Shown here: positions 29,674 through 37,379 of the stretch, one piece after another
Layout of the letters: every line of letters begins with the position of its first letter
Numbering within the stretch: the stretch's first letter is position 1
Source: Polycladomyces subterraneus
GTDB lineage: Bacteria > Bacillota > Bacilli > Thermoactinomycetales > JIR-001
Direction of reading: 5' to 3'
DNA: 64,000 nt
Assembly (NCBI RefSeq): GCF_030433435.1
Contig: NZ_JANRHH010000041.1
Location: 1 to 64,000, forward strand
The notes under the pieces: model-generated
What the model was told of the DNA's origin: nothing
The model's database searches: none
The model's input: only the letters and a program-made list of their open reading frames with translations
Made by a program: the position numbers and the translations under genes

Positions 29674-31023
29674 TTATATCCCTCCTACCCATCGTCCCGG
29701 ATTAAATCGCCCTTCCGGATCTAATTGCGCTTTGATCTTCCGCATGAGAAACAGTCCGGCTGGTGTTTTTCCCCAAACAGGAATGAGCTCTTTAAAAAAG
29801 GAAGGTGCATGTAGGATGACCACATAACCAAGCTGCTCTTCTATTCGTTGCCTGACTTTTTCGATAAGTTCTTTTGCGATTGCCCATTGATCCCGTTTCG
29901 GCTGCAATACGGCGAACGTAATTCCCGTGCCCGTTCCCCCGTGAATCATAGCATCAATCCCCATTTCTTCCGCCAGATAGTGAATCATTTGAACAGCAGC
30001 GGCCGCTTGATCGGGAAGGGTACTTACCTTGACAGCGATTTTCGCAGCTGAACTTTCCGAATCTTTGGCGTGGGGCATAAGTTCACCAAAGGATCGCCAT
30101 AACGCTGCAGACCATTCGTTTCGAAGAGTCTCCCGGATCCTTATTCCTTCTTCCTTTGCCCATTTCACAACTTGATCTTGTTCTTTATCCACGGCTTTGG
30201 TTTCGTCTTCGAAACCAATCATCAATCCAAACGTCGCATGCTCACCGGGCAAAAGGACTGACAACAACGAGGAATTAACAATCTCTATCGCCGACGGTTC
30301 CAATGAAGAATCCAATATGCACCGGCTGAGCCGTAACAGGGCGTTCACATCCGAATGTTCCAAAATGATTACCGTTTCCTCAGGAGGAAGGGGACGCAAT
30401 TTAAATGTGCACTCCGTAATGACCCCCAAGGTCCCGAACGATCCGACGAACAACTTATTCATATCGTATCCGGCGACATTTTTGACGACTTTGCCGCCGG
30501 TACGAATTACCTGGCCATCGGCCAAAATCACCCTGAGACCGATAACCCAATCGCGCGGAGTTCCGTACTTTAACCGTTTTGGTCCTGTCAGGGCCGCAGC
30601 CACGATCCCACCTGCCGTTCTCATCTCCGGCCAACCCGGATCAAGCGGCAGCATCTGTCCTTTTTCCTTCAATACCGCTTGTAAATGACTTAGTAGCGTG
30701 CCCGCTTGCACCGTAACCGTCAAGTCGCCAACCGAATGTTCTGTAACCTGATTATATTTGGCCAAAGATAAGGTGACCGCCTCTTTTCGGACAGGATTGC
30801 CGTATCCTGCGAGTGCCCCCTGGCCTTCGGGCAAAATTGAAACTTGCGATTCTCCGGCCCAGCGGATCACCTTAGCCGCCTCTTGCTCCGATTCGGCAAA
30901 GACGACCCAATCACTCGATGAACCGTATTCGGAACCCTTCGCTGGAAATGGTTGCACTTTGTCCGTCCCCAATTGTTCGATTAACCGGCTTATGTCCGTT
31001 TTGGTTAAATCACTTTTACTCAC
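29674..31023 (-). CDS. glcE: Glycolate oxidase FAD-binding subunit GlcE-like
   Basis: FAD-linked subunit of the glycolate oxidase complex, 449 residues. The FAD-binding segment LPEGQGALAGYGNPV and LPLDPGWPEMRTAGGIVAAA are visible, as is GGKVVKNVAGYDMNKLFVGSFG, a hallmark of GlcE. The GTG start follows GAGGT by eight bases; the open frame upstream runs into the regulator gene and is rejected. It is coupled to the glcFD fusion, so the two together supply all three glycolate oxidase subunits. Confidence 0.92.
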   Translation of the reverse strand: MSKSDLTKTDISRLIEQLGTDKVQPFPAKGSEYGSSSDWVVFAESEQEAAKVIRWAGESQVSILPEGQGALAGYGNPVRKEAVTLSLAKYNQVTEHSVGDLTVTVQAGTLLSHLQAVLKEKGQMLPLDPGWPEMRTAGGIVAAALTGPKRLKYGTPRDWVIGLRVILADGQVIRTGGKVVKNVAGYDMNKLFVGSFGTLGVITECTFKLRPLPPEETVIILEHSDVNALLRLSRCILDSSLEPSAIEIVNSSLLSVLLPGEHATFGLMIGFEDETKAVDKEQDQVVKWAKEEGIRIRETLRNEWSAALWRSFGELMPHAKDSESSAAKIAVKVSTLPDQAAAAVQMIHYLAEEMGIDAMIHGGTGTGITFAVLQPKRDQWAIAKELIEKVRQRIEEQLGYVVILHAPSFFKELIPVWGKTPAGLFLMRKIKAQLDPEGRFNPGRWVGGI

Positions 31024-31072
31024 GGTAACAGACCTCTCTCCCGTAAATAAACAAGATAATGGCGCGAGTGTG

Positions 31073-31726
31073 TTATTTTTCACCTTGATACAATTCAATA
31101 AAGGATTGTTTCTGTTTATTTAAATGTTGTTCCATTTCTAGCTCCGCCGTTCCGTTTTGGAGTCCTTCTATAATTCTCTGATGTTCACAAACAACTTCTT
31201 CGCGTCTTGACGCTCGGTGTAAAACCCGCATGCCAATTCGGCGAATCAGGTCTGACGTTTGTTTAAAAACGGAGATCAACCGCTCGTTATCCGTAAGTTC
31301 AAACAGCACTTTGTGAAAATCTTTGTCCAATAACATGAAATCAACATCGCTCATTTGCGACGGATCTGTATTCATTGCTGCCGTGATCGCTTGCAATTGG
31401 TCCAAGTTTTTCCGGTTGATCTTTTGCTGAATTTTACGAACGACGCCGATTTCCAACATAAAACGCAATTCAAAAACATCGTGGATATCCTTGATCGTAA
31501 TCGGCGAGATAAAGGTCCCTTTATAAGGGATGTTATAGACCCATCCTTCCGCTTCAAGCGTTTGAACAGCTTCACGGAAGGGAGTGCGGCTGATACCGAA
31601 CCTCTCTAACGCCACCCGCTCCGTAATCATCTCATTATCCTTCAATATCCCGCGTATAATCGCTTCTTTTAAAATTGTATACGCTTGCACTTTGAGCGGC
31701 TTCGGATTTGATAAAAATAGCTCCAC
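31073..31726 (-). CDS. GntR-family regulator, FCD (FadR) subfamily
   Basis: A 217-residue regulator. The N-terminal winged helix reads AYTILKEAIIRGILKDNEMI followed by RFGISRTPFREAVQTLEAEG; the helical FCD domain (residues 80-210) carries DKDFHKVLFE and the ligand-metal-type region CEHQRIIEGLQ. Translation starts at a GTG five bases after AAGGGGGG. It is the first gene of the operon with glcE, glcFD, aceB and malic enzyme, with a 49-bp gap to glcE, which suggests it senses glycolate or lactate like GlcC or LldR (inference). Confidence 0.92.
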   Translation of the reverse strand: MELFLSNPKPLKVQAYTILKEAIIRGILKDNEMITERVALERFGISRTPFREAVQTLEAEGWVYNIPYKGTFISPITIKDIHDVFELRFMLEIGVVRKIQQKINRKNLDQLQAITAAMNTDPSQMSDVDFMLLDKDFHKVLFELTDNERLISVFKQTSDLIRRIGMRVLHRASRREEVVCEHQRIIEGLQNGTAELEMEQHLNKQKQSFIELYQGEK

Positions 31727-31753
31727 ATCGTCCCCCCTTCCAGTAATGCTCTG

Positions 31754-31776
31754 ATCATATATCGTACATCATATAT
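31754..31776. promoter_or_regulatory. Candidate operator of the GntR regulator
   Basis: Perfect 9-nt direct repeat ATCATATAT-CGTAC-ATCATATAT, 28 bp upstream of the gntR start and next to a TATAAT on the minus strand. Its position suits autoregulation, though it does not match the published FCD consensus. Confidence 0.35.
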
Positions 31777-31887
31777 TATACATAATATTGTTACTATTTG
31801 TACATGCGAAATTTTCTTTTCATTTACGACTCGGTTCGTTCGAGTATTGGTTGACTGGGAATAGGATGAAAGCAGAAAACGTGAACC

Positions 31888-32149
31888 AGGGGTGTCTGGT
31901 AAAACAACGATTCAACTAAATCACCAAGCTCGCAATAAGAAGAACGGCATGAAAATTAACCGCCCTATTCCCATAGCGCGTGGCGATGCCTCGCCACTTC
32001 TTCTGGCGGTCGATGCAACGATCTGCTTGACGAATTGCCTTATGAATTCCGGCTACGTATCTGCCACAGGCAGCCCGATAAGTACGCTGGTAACTATGAA
32101 ACCAAAAAGTACGCGGAACCTGATCAATAGATATATTCTTATAGAGCAA
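31888..32149 (-). pseudogene. IS5-family transposase C-terminal remnant
   Basis: The minus-strand frame ends ...RQKKWRGIATRYGNRAVNF followed by a hydrophobic stretch and a stop, which matches the C-terminus of IS5/IS427-group transposases (F-KLKQ-R-IATRYDK). The N-terminal two thirds, including the DDE residues, are missing. AGGGGTGTCTGGTAAAAC at the right edge resembles an IS5-type terminal repeat. Dead copy. Confidence 0.6.
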
Positions 32150-32395
32150 AGAGTGTTTTGTTGGAATGAGGAGGACGCCAAAAAAGCTGGATATGATAAG
32201 AAATAAAAAGAAACCCGTCCAGGGTTCGCAATCTGGGCGAGGTTCTTAATTGGTGCACATTATGGGACATGACAGTCTAGACGACACGATGCATTACATC
32301 CGGGCTACTCGGGAAGATCTTCAGGGTGAAGTGGAGAAAATCGCCTGGCGTTGAGTATAAAGGCGGTGTGGGGCACATTTCTTTGTACAAATGGT

Positions 32396-32425
32396 TTGAT
32401 TTCCAGCGATTGGGCATAGTATAAT
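32396..32425 (+). promoter_or_regulatory. Promoter of the putative antitoxin RNA
   Basis: TTGATT, 18-bp spacer, perfect TATAAT. The bases that follow (AAGTGTGAGGAAC) repeat, in the opposite orientation, those found in the leader of the peptide mRNA (about 32,660-32,690), suggesting the two convergent units arose from one promoter region. Confidence 0.65.
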
Positions 32426-32431
32426 AAGTGT

Positions 32432-32529
32432 GAGGAACAGCGAGCACGCCGTGACGAGGCGTGGCCCATGGAATCACACAAAAGTGACCCGCATGGTTTC
32501 CCAGGCCTGGCGGGTCACTGCTTTTTTTG
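32432..32529 (+). ncRNA. Putative antisense RNA (type I antitoxin)
   Basis: No ORF of note is present between the promoter and a strong terminator, predicting a transcript of about 98 nt. Its 3' part (from about 32,475) is complementary to the 3' untranslated region and last five codons of the convergent hydrophobic-peptide gene, about 55 nt in total. This matches the 3'-overlapping layout of TxpA/RatA and BsrG/SR4 in Bacillus. Predicted from sequence only. Confidence 0.5.
32474..32529. terminator. Shared bidirectional terminator of peptide/antisense pair
   Basis: AGTGACCCGC and GCGGGTCACT form a perfect 10-bp stem with a 17-nt loop. On the plus strand it is followed by GCTTTTTTTG; on the minus strand by TTTGTGTG. 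Both converging transcripts would end here. Confidence 0.85.
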
Positions 32530-32604
32530 TGACGCGATGACATAGGTGATATATATCACCTGAGCGACCAGCGACAATAGCATGATCGTCTCTTTCAGCA
32601 GCAT
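32515..32604 (-). CDS. 29-residue hydrophobic peptide, putative type I toxin
   Basis: Sequence: a basic start, KETIMLLSLVAQ, then VIYITYVIASQKKQ; one transmembrane helix flanked by charged ends. The ribosome-binding site GGAGAGGGGG lies directly before the ATG but is buried in a 12-bp hairpin. A paralogue with the same KETIMLL core occurs near 41.5 kb. The stop codon is at the shared terminator of a convergent short RNA. Size, hydrophobicity, masked start and antisense partner all fit type I toxins; toxicity itself is inference. A regulatory leader peptide is the alternative. Confidence 0.6.
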   Translation of the reverse strand: MLLKETIMLLSLVAQVIYITYVIASQKKQ

Positions 32605-32608
32605 CACC

Positions 32609-32639
32609 CCCTCTCCGTCGCAAGTAGCGACTGAGAGGG
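32609..32639 (-). promoter_or_regulatory. Hairpin masking the peptide ribosome-binding site (A)
   Basis: In the mRNA CCCTCTCAGTCGC pairs with GCGACGGAGAGGG (12 of 13 pairs) across TACTT. The 3' arm contains the Shine-Dalgarno GGAGAGGG, so initiation would need refolding. Confidence 0.7.
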
Positions 32640-32822
32640 CCACACCCCGCCAGCAGCCTGTCTCCGTTCCTCACACTTTTAATACATATTCAACATTTGG
32701 GTCCCGGAAACCTGCTACGTCCTACCACTCCAGGATCTATCTTAATCAAGATAAAGTACATGTTAATCCATTACTGAATAGTTATAATTATGTTATAAGT
32801 ATGACGTTGGTGGGGGGAGAGT

Positions 32823-33311
32823 ATGTCTACTAAGATCTTTCTAAAAAGATTCCTTCAAGTTGCTTTGATGAGCTTCTTGATCGGTATCATCGCTTACTAC
32901 ATCCAACTCTTTATCAGGAAAACCATCTGGCTCGTTACGATTATTGAAGATTTCTCCTTACGAAACTTGTGGAGAACTGTGTCTCAACACTATATCGAGC
33001 TATTGGTGTGGATCCTAGTATTTATCCTCGTATTTCTTCCTTTGTATCTCATTGTCTTCCTGCTCTTGGATCGATTTTATCGTCGAAAACGAGGGGCTCT
33101 GCTATATTCTCTAGTCGGAATCGTCTTATGCTTTATTCCAACTGGTATTTGCCTCATGGGTTTTCAGCATCCACCTAACTTCTTTAATCAGTTTAGAGCG
33201 TTTACAAAGTTCCGTTATTTCGCAGAAGTATATTCATTTCCAATGAGTGCAGGAATTGCTTTTGGTCTCCTCTGGTGGAAATGGATCAAGAAACGGATGC
33301 TTCAGCGATAA
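32823..33311 (+). CDS. Hypothetical four-helix membrane protein
   Basis: A 162-residue protein with a short basic N-terminus, hydrophobic segments at about 12-30, 53-80, 90-108 and 140-155, and a basic end (WIKKRMLQR). No family is recognised. GGGGAGAG precedes the ATG by three bases and an AT-rich TTATAA-type promoter region lies 40 bp upstream, so expression is plausible. It stands alone between the peptide cassette and an IS fragment. Confidence 0.65.
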   Translation: MSTKIFLKRFLQVALMSFLIGIIAYYIQLFIRKTIWLVTIIEDFSLRNLWRTVSQHYIELLVWILVFILVFLPLYLIVFLLLDRFYRRKRGALLYSLVGIVLCFIPTGICLMGFQHPPNFFNQFRAFTKFRYFAEVYSFPMSAGIAFGLLWWKWIKKRMLQR

Positions 33312-33499
33312 CTCCATCAGCTTTGTTGGAGCATATGTTCTCGAGACATGGTGCAGGCAACGAGATGGGCATGGAAGAGCGGCAACAGTTCGTGCTGAGT
33401 AATGTGAAAGAAGGGTTTACAATGGTTGGCCCCCGAACTGGAAGGAACAATTTGTATGCTTATGATCCATAGCAGAAGTCCATATTCGGTCATTGAGAT
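33312..33499. other. No confident gene
   Basis: A 45-codon plus-strand frame (MFSRHGAGNEMGMEERQQF...) is open here with GGAG only three bases before its ATG. Its composition is not clearly coding and I do not call it. Confidence 0.4.
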
Positions 33500-33770
33500 A
33501 GTCTGCTTATAAGGAGCGCGCGGCAACCCCAGCCCTTCAAAGTGGGGATGAAAGCGAAGCCTTCAGCCCTCTTGCAAGTTAGACAGAATTTTGGTACAAC
33601 TAAGCACATAAGTGTGAAAACACTTAAAACTACTATGCGAGCGAAAACTCGTTAAAACAAAATCACTAGGCTTGGACGAAGCCATCGTGGATGAATGCGG
33701 GTTGCCACGCCAAATGAAGCGAGAAGCCCACGGATTTAGCCGTGTGTGGAAAGTCACAAACTCTTATGGG
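33500..33770 (+). mobile_element. IS200/IS605 (TnpB-type) right-end remnant
   Basis: The order of motifs is that of the 3' end of tnpB elements: a GGGG/CCCC hairpin, AAAACACTTAAAACTACTATG, then TCACTAGGCTTGGACGAAGCC, GTGGATGAATGCGGGTTGCC and a terminal hairpin CCCACGGATTTAGCCGTG. In intact elements this region encodes the C-terminal end of TnpB and the guide (omega) RNA scaffold. No tnpA or tnpB frame remains. I recognise the pattern from related elements; exact boundaries are uncertain. Confidence 0.6.
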
Positions 33771-33795
33771 TATATGTTGGTACCCCAGGTAGAAC

Positions 33796-33829
33796 AAATG
33801 GCCAAGGATTCATCTCCCTTGGCCATTTT
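33796..33829. terminator. Strong hairpin terminator
   Basis: AAATGGCCAAGG and CCTTGGCCATTT form a perfect 12-bp stem over a 9-nt loop. TTC follows on the plus strand and GTTCT on the minus strand, so the U-tract is part of the stem. It separates the IS remnant from the kynurenine side. Confidence 0.7.
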
Positions 33830-33921
33830 CATAAAGGCTCACAACTTTTAGTCTGTCTGGTCCATCACTTTTCACAAATTAAATGCGCGACAAAGCCATC
33901 TTGATATATTCATACAGCTGT

Positions 33922-34140
33922 TTATCTACTCCACGGTGTCCGCGTTTCTTTATAATAACGCTCAGCTGCTTGGATTATTTCAGGGTCCCCACCCGTCAAC
34001 ATGTTGATGAATTCATTCCATATTAGCCAGCTTTGTGACTTACGTGTGCTTGCACCTGCAGCGGCAATGTTTGTCCAGAATAGACTCAGCCGCGGATACG
34101 CGGCTGTTGTTTTTTGATGTGGGTTTGATCCAGTTTTCAT
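33922..34140 (-). CDS. Hypothetical 72-residue ORF after kynA
   Basis: GAGAGGG lies eight bases before the ATG, 16 bp after the kynA stop codon. The C-terminal half (WLIWNEFINMLTGG, then EIIQAAERYYKET) looks protein-like, but the N-terminal half crosses a CAGCCGC/GCGGCTG hairpin with a plus-strand T-tract (34,089-34,118) and resembles no family. It may be the fused end of a decayed gene. Low certainty. Confidence 0.3.
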   Translation of the reverse strand: MKTGSNPHQKTTAAYPRLSLFWTNIAAAGASTRKSQSWLIWNEFINMLTGGDPEIIQAAERYYKETRTPWSR

Positions 34141-34156
34141 CCCCAATGCCCTCTCT

Positions 34157-34978
34157 TCACAACTTCGTCCGCACATCCCACAGCTCGGGAAAAAACCGGT
34201 GATCAAGCGTCTTTTTCAGATAATGGACACCGGAAGAACCACCTGTTCCCGTTTTATGGCCGATGATGCGCTCCACCGTGGTCACATGGCGAAAACGCCA
34301 TTGCCGTACCCAGTCTTCCAGGTCGACCAGCTTTTCGGCCAATTGGTAGAGATCCCAATAGGATTTCACATCCCGATACACCGCCAGCCAAGCCGCTTCC
34401 ACACTGGGGTGTGCCTGATAAGGCTGGGTATAATCCCGGTTCAACACATCGGGGTGAATGGCAAAACCCGCTTTGGCCAACGCTTGGATGGAAACGTCAT
34501 AAAGGCTGGGAGCATGCAAGGCTTCATCCAATAGCCGATACAAATCCGGATCTTTCCGATAGATCTCCAAAATGTGCCGGGTTTTATACCCAAGAGCAAA
34601 CTCGATCATCCGGTACTGATAAGATTGAAAGCCGGAGGCTTGGCCCAGTTGGTCACGGAATTCAAGATACTCTGCGGGTGTCAGGGTGGAGAGGACATCC
34701 CACGACTGAATAATCTGGGACTGGATTTTGGAAACGCGAGCCAACATCTTGAACGCACGGGACAGTTCCCCGTTTTTGATGCATAGGATCGCCGCCTGGA
34801 TCTCATGCAACATCAATTTCATCCAGAGTTCGCTCACCTGGTGGATCACAATAAACAACATCTCGTCATGATGGCCGGACAAGCGTTTCTGACCGGACAA
34901 AATTCGGTCCAACTGCAGGTATTCCCCGTAGGTCATCTGATCGCGAAAATCCGTGTGAATTCCTTTTTCGTTATGCAT
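34157..34978 (-). CDS. kynA: Tryptophan 2,3-dioxygenase
   Basis: Haem enzyme opening the indole ring of L-tryptophan to N-formylkynurenine. The 273 residues show the N-terminal [13 protein letters not shown], the substrate region [20 protein letters not shown] and the C-terminal [20 protein letters not shown] containing the loop that closes the site. The haem-ligand His lies in the [13 protein letters not shown] helix. It is the last enzyme gene of the kynU-kynB-kynA operon, 14 bp after kynB. Identification is secure. Confidence 0.97.
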   Translation of the reverse strand: MHNEKGIHTDFRDQMTYGEYLQLDRILSGQKRLSGHHDEMLFIVIHQVSELWMKLMLHEIQAAILCIKNGELSRAFKMLARVSKIQSQIIQSWDVLSTLTPAEYLEFRDQLGQASGFQSYQYRMIEFALGYKTRHILEIYRKDPDLYRLLDEALHAPSLYDVSIQALAKAGFAIHPDVLNRDYTQPYQAHPSVEAAWLAVYRDVKSYWDLYQLAEKLVDLEDWVRQWRFRHVTTVERIIGHKTGTGGSSGVHYLKKTLDHRFFPELWDVRTKL

Positions 34979-34992
34979 CGCTTATATCCCCC

Positions 34993-35613
34993 TTATTCGT
35001 ACGGACGCAACAGCGCCCGAACCGGGCTGGCATCCGCGTCTTGGAGCGCGAGTGGTACGGCGATCAGTTCGTAGTCACCCGGTCGGACTTGATCCAGCAC
35101 CACGTTTTCCAAAATGTAAATCCCGCACTTTAACAGTTCGTGATGAGCCGCTAACTCCTTACTGTCCAAGGGGTCCACAGATGGCACATCTACCCCGAGC
35201 AACCGCACACCTTTTTCATGCAAATAGTCGGCGGCGTCCGGCCGCATATAGGTGATGGTGGCCGGGAACACCGTCGGGTCGGAAGCGGAACGTGTCCGCA
35301 ACAGCAACCGCTTTACCCCCTCCAGATCATAGGCGGCCAGCTCTTCAGCTCCGACGCTTGCATGCGGAGATACGTCGATCACACGGGCGGGTCCCACAAA
35401 CACCTCGATATCCAGCTCCATCACTTTGTGGCCCGTATCATCAAAGTGAAATGGCGCATCTACATGCGTTCCAGTATGAGTACTCATCGTCAGCTTGCCG
35501 ACATTGACGGAGCCGTGCTCCATGGTCCACGACAACGCAAACGAAAATGGCGTATCGCCGGGCCACACCGCGATGTCATTGCTCAACGGCTGCGAGATAT
35601 CTAACCATTTCAT
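34993..35613 (-). CDS. kynB: Kynurenine formamidase
   Basis: Metal-dependent cyclase-like hydrolase removing formate from N-formylkynurenine. The metal-binding H-x-G-T-H-x-D motif is present as HTGTHVDAPFHF, followed by LGVDVPSVDPLD. The ATG chosen (206 residues, MKWLDISQPLSNDIAVWPGD) follows GAGGA by eight bases; the open frame adds 17 unlikely residues upstream. It is coupled closely to kynA. Confidence 0.96.
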   Translation of the reverse strand: MKWLDISQPLSNDIAVWPGDTPFSFALSWTMEHGSVNVGKLTMSTHTGTHVDAPFHFDDTGHKVMELDIEVFVGPARVIDVSPHASVGAEELAAYDLEGVKRLLLRTRSASDPTVFPATITYMRPDAADYLHEKGVRLLGVDVPSVDPLDSKELAAHHELLKCGIYILENVVLDQVRPGDYELIAVPLALQDADASPVRALLRPYE

Positions 35614-35759
35614 ACCGATTTTCCTCACTCCCGTATCAATTTCTTGCTTCAACGTGTTTGGCATTCGCTAAATGCTGCTCTTTTCCAAGAGTAACCTTTG
35701 ATCCTTAGGGAAACAGGGGGGAAACGAAAAAGGATCACCTGAATCGTGCCCAAGTACGA

Positions 35760-37046
35760 CTAGGCCACCACATCCCGTGTGTTTTTAAACTGCTTGTATT
35801 GCCCCGTCTCCATGATTTCCTTGAGGATTTGGAGACACTTCCATACCTCTTCAAAGGTCGTGTAAAGTGCGACCGGTGCGAGGCGAATGCCATTCGGAGC
35901 ACGGAAATCCGGGATTACGCCGTTCGCTTTCAATGCTTTGCAGATACGCACCGCCTCGGGGTGCTCCAGATAGACGTGACCGCCGCGCCGGTGATCCTCC
36001 AGCGGACTTCCGATCGCAAATCCATATCCGATCAGTTCCCGTTCAATCAGGAAAATCAAATAACGTGTCAGTTGCAGTGATTTGCGACGTACCCGGTCAA
36101 TGCCCGCTTCCGCAAACATTTCCAACGAACCGATCAAGGGAGCGGCGCTCAAAATGTGCGGTGTTCCCAGCTGGTAAGCGCCGGCGTGCTCGGCCGGGTT
36201 CATCGTATGGTCCATGTCGAACTGTTTGTCCTTGCGTGAACCGAACCAACCCGCCAAACCCGGGGTACGGTCAAAATGCCGGCGATGGACATACAGTCCA
36301 GCCACTCCTCCCGGGCCGGCATTTAGATACTTGTAGTTGCACCAGACGGCGAAGTCGACACCCCACTCACTCAACGCATGCGGAATGGCACCGATGGAAT
36401 GGCAGCAGTCAAAGCCGACAAGAATCCCCCGCCGGTGTGCTTCCTCCGTCAACCGTTTCATGTCCAGAATTTGACCACTTCGGTACAACACGCTGGGCAG
36501 CACGATCAGCGCAATCTCGTCGGTCATGACGGAAATGATGTCTTCTTCCTCGATGAAACGGCCGTCGCGACTTTTTACCTTGACCAAATGAGTCTCCGGG
36601 TCATACCCCTTCCTTTTGATTTGACTTTGCAAAACGTAGATATCAGTAGGGAATGCCAATTCATCCGCCAAAATTTTTGTTTTTTTCCCCTGGGGTTGAT
36701 AAAAAGTGGCCACCGCTTGATGCAGATTGACCGTAGTAGAAGCGGTTACAATCACTTCTTCGGGAGAAGCTCCGATCAAGGGCGCGGTCATTTCCCCCAA
36801 ACGTTCCGACAAGTAAAACCACGGATACCGTCCCTGGGTCCAGCCGTCAATCGCTAGTTTCTTCCATGATTCGAGCATCTCCAGCAGTGATTGTTCGGCC
36901 CGTTTGGACAGTAAACCCAACGAGTTGCCGTCCAAATAAATCGTCCCTTCCGGGACGTAAAATTCATCTCGAAACAAAGATAGCTCATCCTGTCGGTCCA
37001 ATCGAAGAGCGTATTCATATGACGGCTCAAAAGAGAAAATACTCAT
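35760..37046 (-). CDS. kynU: Kynureninase
   Basis: PLP enzyme cleaving kynurenine to anthranilate and alanine. The 428-residue form begins [13 protein letters not shown] after AAGGA with nine bases of spacing; an upstream frame of 18 residues is rejected. Visible landmarks: [27 protein letters not shown] and [17 protein letters not shown], where the lysine binds PLP. First gene of the operon, followed by a 146-bp gap before kynB. No kynurenine monooxygenase or hydroxyanthranilate dioxygenase is linked, so the products feed anthranilate rather than NAD synthesis. Confidence 0.97.
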   Translation of the reverse strand: MSIFSFEPSYEYALRLDRQDELSLFRDEFYVPEGTIYLDGNSLGLLSKRAEQSLLEMLESWKKLAIDGWTQGRYPWFYLSERLGEMTAPLIGASPEEVIVTASTTVNLHQAVATFYQPQGKKTKILADELAFPTDIYVLQSQIKRKGYDPETHLVKVKSRDGRFIEEEDIISVMTDEIALIVLPSVLYRSGQILDMKRLTEEAHRRGILVGFDCCHSIGAIPHALSEWGVDFAVWCNYKYLNAGPGGVAGLYVHRRHFDRTPGLAGWFGSRKDKQFDMDHTMNPAEHAGAYQLGTPHILSAAPLIGSLEMFAEAGIDRVRRKSLQLTRYLIFLIERELIGYGFAIGSPLEDHRRGGHVYLEHPEAVRICKALKANGVIPDFRAPNGIRLAPVALYTTFEEVWKCLQILKEIMETGQYKQFKNTRDVVA

Positions 37047-37079
37047 GATATACAGTCCTTTCGGATAATTTATATGGCC

Positions 37080-37121
37080 AGTATAAGATGAAACCAGCAA
37101 TGTGTCATGTCCGAGTGGACA
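37080..37121 (-). promoter_or_regulatory. kynU promoter with operator-like dyad
   Basis: Minus-strand ATGACA, 17-bp spacer, TATACT. Directly upstream and touching the -35 lies TGTCC-ACTC-GGACA, a perfect dyad with 5-bp arms that could bind a regulator of the kynurenine operon. Confidence 0.6.
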
Positions 37122-37254
37122 TTAACAATTCCTGCGGACTATACTCGAGAAAGAACAGAACAGAACATATAACAGTGACGGCCGATAAGCGATAACCCCA
37201 AGTACCCGTATTGATTTCGCATTATTGGCAAAATATCCATTCCCGCGAACATGA

Positions 37255-37284
37255 TAGACATTTTGTGAGAAACATTGGTATATT
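37255..37284 (+). promoter_or_regulatory. Probable dctA promoter
   Basis: TAGACA, 18-bp spacer, TATATT, about 95 bp before the dctA start. The leader between contains a second small dyad. Confidence 0.5.
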
Positions 37285-37342
37285 CAATAATGAAATCGAT
37301 TACCATTTTCAGATCTATGTGATAGTATATTCTTTTCTATTA

Positions 37343-37357
37343 ATCGGATTGTCCGAT
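37343..37357 (+). promoter_or_regulatory. Small dyad in the dctA leader
   Basis: ATCGGA-TTG-TCCGAT, perfect 6-bp arms, ending 4 bp before the AAAGGAGG ribosome-binding site. It may be an operator or a leader hairpin; nothing more can be said. Confidence 0.35.
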
Positions 37358-37379
37358 ACAGCAAAGGAGGTTAACAAGG

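Larger units (their letters stand above)
32505..32721 (-). repeat. Peptide cassette, copy A
   Basis: This block and the one near 41.43-41.64 kb align over about 210 bp, covering the peptide gene, its masking hairpin and the leader up to a shared GAAACCTGCTACGTC. Similarity stops abruptly beyond that motif. Copy A has its own terminator; copy B runs into an acetyltransferase gene. Confidence 0.8.

Noticed and set aside
32474-32674. 66-codon minus-strand frame covering the peptide cassette
   Set aside because: It is an off-frame reading; the 29-codon frame has the ribosome-binding site and a conserved paralogue.
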